Assembly: GCA_030688705.1 (NCBI GenBank)
Contig: JAUYJH010000127.1
Coordinates: 1-14,888, forward strand
Length of the DNA: 14,888 nt
Reading direction: 5' to 3'
DNA from: Deltaproteobacteria bacterium
GTDB taxonomy: Bacteria > UBA10199 > SPLOWO2-01-44-7
The notes under the pieces were generated by a model. It ran no database searches. It was not told the origin of the DNA and worked only from the letters and a program-made list of their open reading frames with translations. Every line of letters begins with the position of its first letter. Within the stretch, counting starts at the first letter, position 1. Shown in pieces: positions 11,778 through 14,888 of this stretch. The translations under genes and the position numbers were made by a program.

Positions 11778-13733
11778 AAATCAACCGGTCCTGCCATTTT
11801 ATCCCGTTACCTCGGTTTCAAAAATCCGAGGGCGGGGCTTCTTTTGCCCCTGGCATTTTTAGTCGGCGGATTTTTATTGGCCCGTTTTTTGCCCCATCTG
11901 GACAAACACATTCCCGGCGGGGCGCCGGTCGTTCAGATTTTTTTGGAGATTCTCTGGTTTTGCTTCATGGTGACCGGTTTTTTGAAATGGCCCGCCTATT
12001 ATCGCCAAAAATACGGCGAGATGGCCTATCGGGAGGTTGTTTTAAGGCATTTCTTGTGGGGCGGGATTTTGATGTTTGCCGGCGTTTTGCGGCCAATCTG
12101 GGTGGCGGGGAGTGATATCGCATGGCTCCCTTTGTGGCTGCGTCTGGTGGTCGGCGTTTATTTATTATTGATGGGGCTGTTGTTGGAAATGAAGGGGATG
12201 AGGGCGCTTCGTCTCGACCGTGTGGTGCTGATCTACACGATTTTTCCGGAGCGGGGGGAACAGGTGCAAAGCAGGCTCTACGAATTTTTACGCCACCCTT
12301 TGTATGCCGCTATGGCCCACGCCTGTCTGGGGCTTGCCTTTTTGAACGGCACTTGGGCCGGCTTTGGCTGTGCGGCCGTTTTTTGTCTCAAGCTCTATAT
12401 CTGGTCGCGGCTCGAAGAGAATGAGTTGATCCGCCGCTTCGGCCAAGGCTATAAGGAGTATATGCAAAAAGTCCCGGCATTTATTCCCCGTTTTGCAAAA
12501 CTAATTCCGTTCTGGAAAACACTTTTATCCATTCTTTTCTTATTGGTTTCTATTTTTTCTGCTCAAGGGAAAGACCGGCCATATGGTCATTATGAATCGC
12601 TCTATCACGACTTGCACCGCCACCCCGAACTCTCTTTGCAAGAAAAAGCGACCTCCGCCAAATTGGCAGCGGAATTGAAACAGGGCGGGTTTGAAGTGAC
12701 GACCGGCGTCGGCGGTTACGGCATTGTGGCCGTTATGAAAAATGGCAAGGGGCCGACCGTTTTAGTCCGCACCGATATGGATGCCCTGCCGATCCAAGAG
12801 GCAACGGGCCTTTCCTATGCAAGCCAAGTTCCCGGTGTGATGCATGCCTGTGGCCATGATCTGCACATGACGATCTTTTTGGCCACCGCCTCCGTATTGT
12901 CCCAAAAAAAAGATCAATGGCAGGGGACATTGGTGATGATCGGTCAGCCGGCGGAAGAGATCGGCGCGGGTGCCAGGGCAATGATCGCCGCAGGGCTCTT
13001 TAAAAAATTTCCAAAACCAAATTATGCTTTGGCCCTTCACGATTTGGATATGCTCCCTGCCGGTAAAATTGCTTATCGTGCAGGCTATATGCTGGCCAAT
13101 GTCGATTCGATCGATGTGACGGTTTTTGGCCGCGGCGGGCATGGGGCGATGCCGCATATGACAATCGATCCGATTGTGCTCTCGTCGCAGGTGATCATGG
13201 GGTATCAGACAATCATCAGCCGCGAGAAAAGCCCGCTCGACCCCGGTGTGATTACCGTCGGCTCCATTCATGGAGGCAGTAAACACAATATCATCCCCAA
13301 TGAAGTGAAACTCCAGCTGACGGTCCGCTCCTTTGATAATAAAACGCGCGACTATTTTAAATCGGCCATCCGGAGGGTGAGCGAAGATTACGCCGCGGCC
13401 GCCCGCGCGCCAAAGCCCGCAATTAAATACAGCGAAGGGACCCCCGCTCTTTATAACGATCCGGCGCTTGTTTCCAAAATCGTTCCGGTTTTTGAAAAAA
13501 CGTTCGGCAAAGAGAATGTTCTCGCCGTTTCTCCATTTATGTGGGGGGAAGATTTCAGCCAATACGGTATCTTGGGAAAAATTCCCATTTTTATGTTCGG
13601 TCTCGGTGTCCAGCCGACCGACAAAGGGGGTCCGTCGCTTCATTCCCCCCAATTCGCTCCCGCCTTCGAAAAATCCTTTAAGACTGGCGTTTCCGCCATG
13701 TCCGAGGCCGCTTTATCTCTTATGAAAAAATAA
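11772..13733 (+). CDS. ICMT/PEMT-like membrane methyltransferase domain fused to an M20 amidohydrolase
   Basis: One 653-residue frame with two unrelated parts. Residues about 1-240 are a polytopic membrane protein (spans near 21-41, 53-70, 90-108, 118-138 and 180-210). It carries the isoprenylcysteine/phosphatidylethanolamine-methyltransferase C-terminal pattern: RHPLY at 174-178, EEN at 215-217 and GQGYKEYMQKVPAFIPR, expected to bind S-adenosylmethionine. A hydrophobic segment (about 245-262, TLLSILFLLVSIFSA) follows. Residues about 270-653 are an M20D-type amidohydrolase: RTDMDALP, MHACGHD at 357-363, PAEE at 393-396, RGGHGAMPH, HNIIPNEV and MWGEDFS at 590-596, with all metal and catalytic positions present. 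The amidohydrolase probably faces the periplasm. The ATG at 11772 lies in the palindromic repeat; no ribosome-binding site precedes it. An internal ATG at 12462 could make the amidohydrolase alone. Confidence 0.8.
   Translation: MTKSTGPAILSRYLGFKNPRAGLLLPLAFLVGGFLLARFLPHLDKHIPGGAPVVQIFLEILWFCFMVTGFLKWPAYYRQKYGEMAYREVVLRHFLWGGILMFAGVLRPIWVAGSDIAWLPLWLRLVVGVYLLLMGLLLEMKGMRALRLDRVVLIYTIFPERGEQVQSRLYEFLRHPLYAAMAHACLGLAFLNGTWAGFGCAAVFCLKLYIWSRLEENELIRRFGQGYKEYMQKVPAFIPRFAKLIPFWKTLLSILFLLVSIFSAQGKDRPYGHYESLYHDLHRHPELSLQEKATSAKLAAELKQGGFEVTTGVGGYGIVAVMKNGKGPTVLVRTDMDALPIQEATGLSYASQVPGVMHACGHDLHMTIFLATASVLSQKKDQWQGTLVMIGQPAEEIGAGARAMIAAGLFKKFPKPNYALALHDLDMLPAGKIAYRAGYMLANVDSIDVTVFGRGGHGAMPHMTIDPIVLSSQVIMGYQTIISREKSPLDPGVITVGSIHGGSKHNIIPNEVKLQLTVRSFDNKTRDYFKSAIRRVSEDYAAAARAPKPAIKYSEGTPALYNDPALVSKIVPVFEKTFGKENVLAVSPFMWGEDFSQYGILGKIPIFMFGLGVQPTDKGGPSLHSPQFAPAFEKSFKTGVSAMSEAALSLMKK
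12453..12464 (+). promoter_or_regulatory. Internal ribosome-binding site and in-frame ATG in the fusion gene
   Basis: AAGGAG (12453-12458) precedes ATG 12462-12464 by 3 nt, in frame (codon 231). The product would be 423 residues, starting MQKVPAFIPRFAKLIPFWK and then a hydrophobic signal-like stretch and the complete M20 domain. The spacer is shorter than optimal, and the AAG GAG codons encode the Lys-Glu of the YKEY pattern, so the match may be incidental. Confidence 0.4.
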
Positions 13734-13736
13734 ATT

Positions 13737-13768
13737 GAGGGAAGCGAACGTGTTCAGGGTGACATGAC
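13737..13768. repeat. Possible half of a dispersed TTCAGGGTGACA repeat
   Basis: GAGGGAAGCGAACGTG followed by TTCAGGGTGACA resembles the right half of GAGCGAAGCGAAGG...TTCAGGGTGACA repeats known from many bacterial genomes. The expected left half (TGTCACCCTGA) is absent. A short GGGT/ACCC pair could form a weak hairpin in the gap between the convergent genes. It is placed on pattern memory only. Confidence 0.3.
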
Positions 13769-13787
13769 CCATAGCGTGAGTGGATGG

Positions 13788-14888
13788 CTATCTCAAATAA
13801 CCCCACGTATGCAGGCGGTCGCATTCGACAAACCAACTGCGGCCGATGTCGGTGCGATAAAACATGTTGGGAATGATGACATTTTTGACCCGGGAATAAG
13901 CCGATTTTCTTGCTTCCTCCACCGTCTGTCCGTTGCCGGTGACTACCATCACAACCCCAGAGGTACCGGCCAGCCGCCAGATGCCGTTGTCGTTTTTGAC
14001 GTCTTCAATGTGGATGCCTTCTAAATTGTTTGGATTTTTAAAAGTGACCGCCATGTCTTTGTACATCGGGTGCAGAATCGGATCGGTTGTGTTGCAAAAA
14101 TAGGTGGGGACCAAAATACGGACGCCGATTTGAAAACCTTTTTTTGTTTTGATCTCGAATTTTTCTCCGGAAGCCATCCGGTAGTGCCACTCGCCGATGG
14201 GCATGGTGATCGCTTCCAACTGGATTTGAATCGTGGGGTAGCCGTATCGCGCCGTGAATTCGAGCGGATAAATGCCGCGGCCGTTCACGATGCAGTTCAC
14301 ATCAATATATCCGATGTATCCCGATTCTTTCAGCGAGGGGAGCATTTTTTCGAGCGTCTCTTTAAAAAGTTTGTTCGGCTCGCTCCAGTACATTAATGTT
14401 CCCATCTCGCCCGCGAAAGGGCCGACGTTTCCGGGAAAAATCCGTTTATGTTCAAAGTTGACGTTGATCGGCTCCAAAAAATCGGTCCCGTTGAAATAAG
14501 CCCCCACCGCCACTTCAATGCCCGAAATATATTTTTGGAGTAAAAATTCTGGGGCCTTCTTTTTCCAAATATTTTTGTTTTGTTCGAGCACCGCCAAAAG
14601 ATCGCCGCTGTCTTCTTCTTCGCCCAAAAATAAAAGTCCCTTGCTTTCCGAGAGGTTGTTGCCGGAGGGTTTAAAGACATAACGTCCCGGCTTGTCTTTA
14701 ATGAAGCGGATCGCCTCGTCGTAATCGGTAAAATGCCAATTGGGGAGAATGCTGACCCCGCTTTTTTTTAGTTCGGCCTGTCCAAACTCGCGATCGATTT
14801 CAAGCCGGTCGGTGTAGGGAGAGCCGCCGATTACTTTTTTGCCGTCTTTGCGGAGTTTTTCGGCCGCTTCGCCAAATTCGACATCATC
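13788..14888 (-). CDS. PurD-like ATP-grasp enzyme (N-terminus cut by window)
   Basis: ATP-grasp ligase most like phosphoribosylamine-glycine ligase, which joins glycine to phosphoribosylamine in purine synthesis. 366 residues are visible, running off the window end without a start. Landmarks in order are VIGGSPYTDRLEIDREFGQ (cap of the ATP-grasp region), SGVSILPNWHF, RYVFKPSGNN (ATP-binding Lys), the LLQKYISGIEVAV strand, EHKRIFPGNVGPFAGEMGT (equivalent of PurD DHKRxxxGDxGPNTGGMG), SGYIGYIDVN and PLEFTARYGYPT. The last differs from the usual ExNxRFGDPE, lacking the Asn and Asp expected at the metal site. It may be a divergent PurD or a PurD-like ligase acting on another amine. The stop is TAG at 13790-13788; the gene converges with the fusion gene. 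Confidence 0.8.
   Translation of the reverse strand, partial: DDVEFGEAAEKLRKDGKKVIGGSPYTDRLEIDREFGQAELKKSGVSILPNWHFTDYDEAIRFIKDKPGRYVFKPSGNNLSESKGLLFLGEEEDSGDLLAVLEQNKNIWKKKAPEFLLQKYISGIEVAVGAYFNGTDFLEPINVNFEHKRIFPGNVGPFAGEMGTLMYWSEPNKLFKETLEKMLPSLKESGYIGYIDVNCIVNGRGIYPLEFTARYGYPTIQIQLEAITMPIGEWHYRMASGEKFEIKTKKGFQIGVRILVPTYFCNTTDPILHPMYKDMAVTFKNPNNLEGIHIEDVKNDNGIWRLAGTSGVVMVVTGNGQTVEEARKSAYSRVKNVIIPNMFYRTDIGRSWFVECDRLHTWGYLR

Noticed and set aside
11684..11797. N-terminal extension of ChrA (VIASASEAIYLCIGR...)
   Set aside because: These codons are the palindromic repeat read in frame; the transporter's own start is the ATG at 11683.
12762..13652. 296-codon minus-strand frame inside the M20 region
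   Set aside because: It is antisense to the complete catalytic M20 domain and shows no family features.
1606..13768. CRISPR array
   Set aside because: The palindromic repeats are single, far apart and of different lengths, with no regular spacers or cas genes.

Overview
The window is a run of ordinary bacterial housekeeping and envelope genes with little mobile DNA. Exported proteins with Sec-type signal peptides, two predicted outer-membrane-type proteins ending in Phe, and a thrombospondin-type-3 (TSP3) protein with Cys-TM-Arg C-terminal signals resembling MYXO-CTERM point to a diderm bacterium. Deltaproteobacteria/Myxococcota-like or a neighbouring uncultivated lineage is my best guess. 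This is inferred from gene content only; no rRNA is present.

Layout. 1-833 (-): thyX, cut by the window start. 842-935: palindromic repeat of the CATTGCGAG type. 1010-1660 (+): PAP2-family membrane phosphatase whose last codons lie in a second palindromic repeat. 1760-3589 (+): large secreted TSP3 protein built like two pre-proteins joined head to tail. 3519-5129 (-): M2/M3-like zinc oligopeptidase, overlapping the TSP3 gene at its 3' end. 5287-5358 (+): tRNA-Val(CAC). 5318-6216 (-): trmL and an exported FKBP isomerase, coupled through a 4-nt GTGA overlap. 6287-7142 (+): slyD-like FKBP and apaG, 1 nt apart. 7166-8032 (-): predicted outer-membrane protein. 8110-8181 (+): tRNA-Arg(CCG). 8184-8675: island without an intact gene, holding hairpins, a 32-nt imperfect inverted repeat, a broken four-helix-bundle (S23/IVS-type) gene and a degenerate tRNA 3' end. 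8676-9497 (+): arginase-family protein with an altered metal site. 9546-10607 (+): unknown protein. 10604-11683 (-): ChrA-type transporter. 11701-11777: second CATTGCGAG repeat. 11772-13733 (+): isoprenylcysteine/PE-methyltransferase-like membrane domain fused to an M20 amidohydrolase. 13788-14888 (-): PurD-like ATP-grasp enzyme, cut by the window end.

Functional links are modest. Two FKBP-type isomerases, one exported and one cytoplasmic with a His-rich tail, diverge from a shared 70-bp promoter region. TrmL modifies tRNA and its gene ends inside a tRNA gene on the other strand. No single new multi-gene system is evident. The most interesting features are two genes that each look like two proteins in one reading frame (1760-3589 and 11772-13733), each with a signal in the DNA that could yield a separate product, and the tRNA-Arg/S23-remnant island. 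The CATTGCGAG repeat sits in both divergent promoter regions and supplies in-frame ATG codons to flanking genes.
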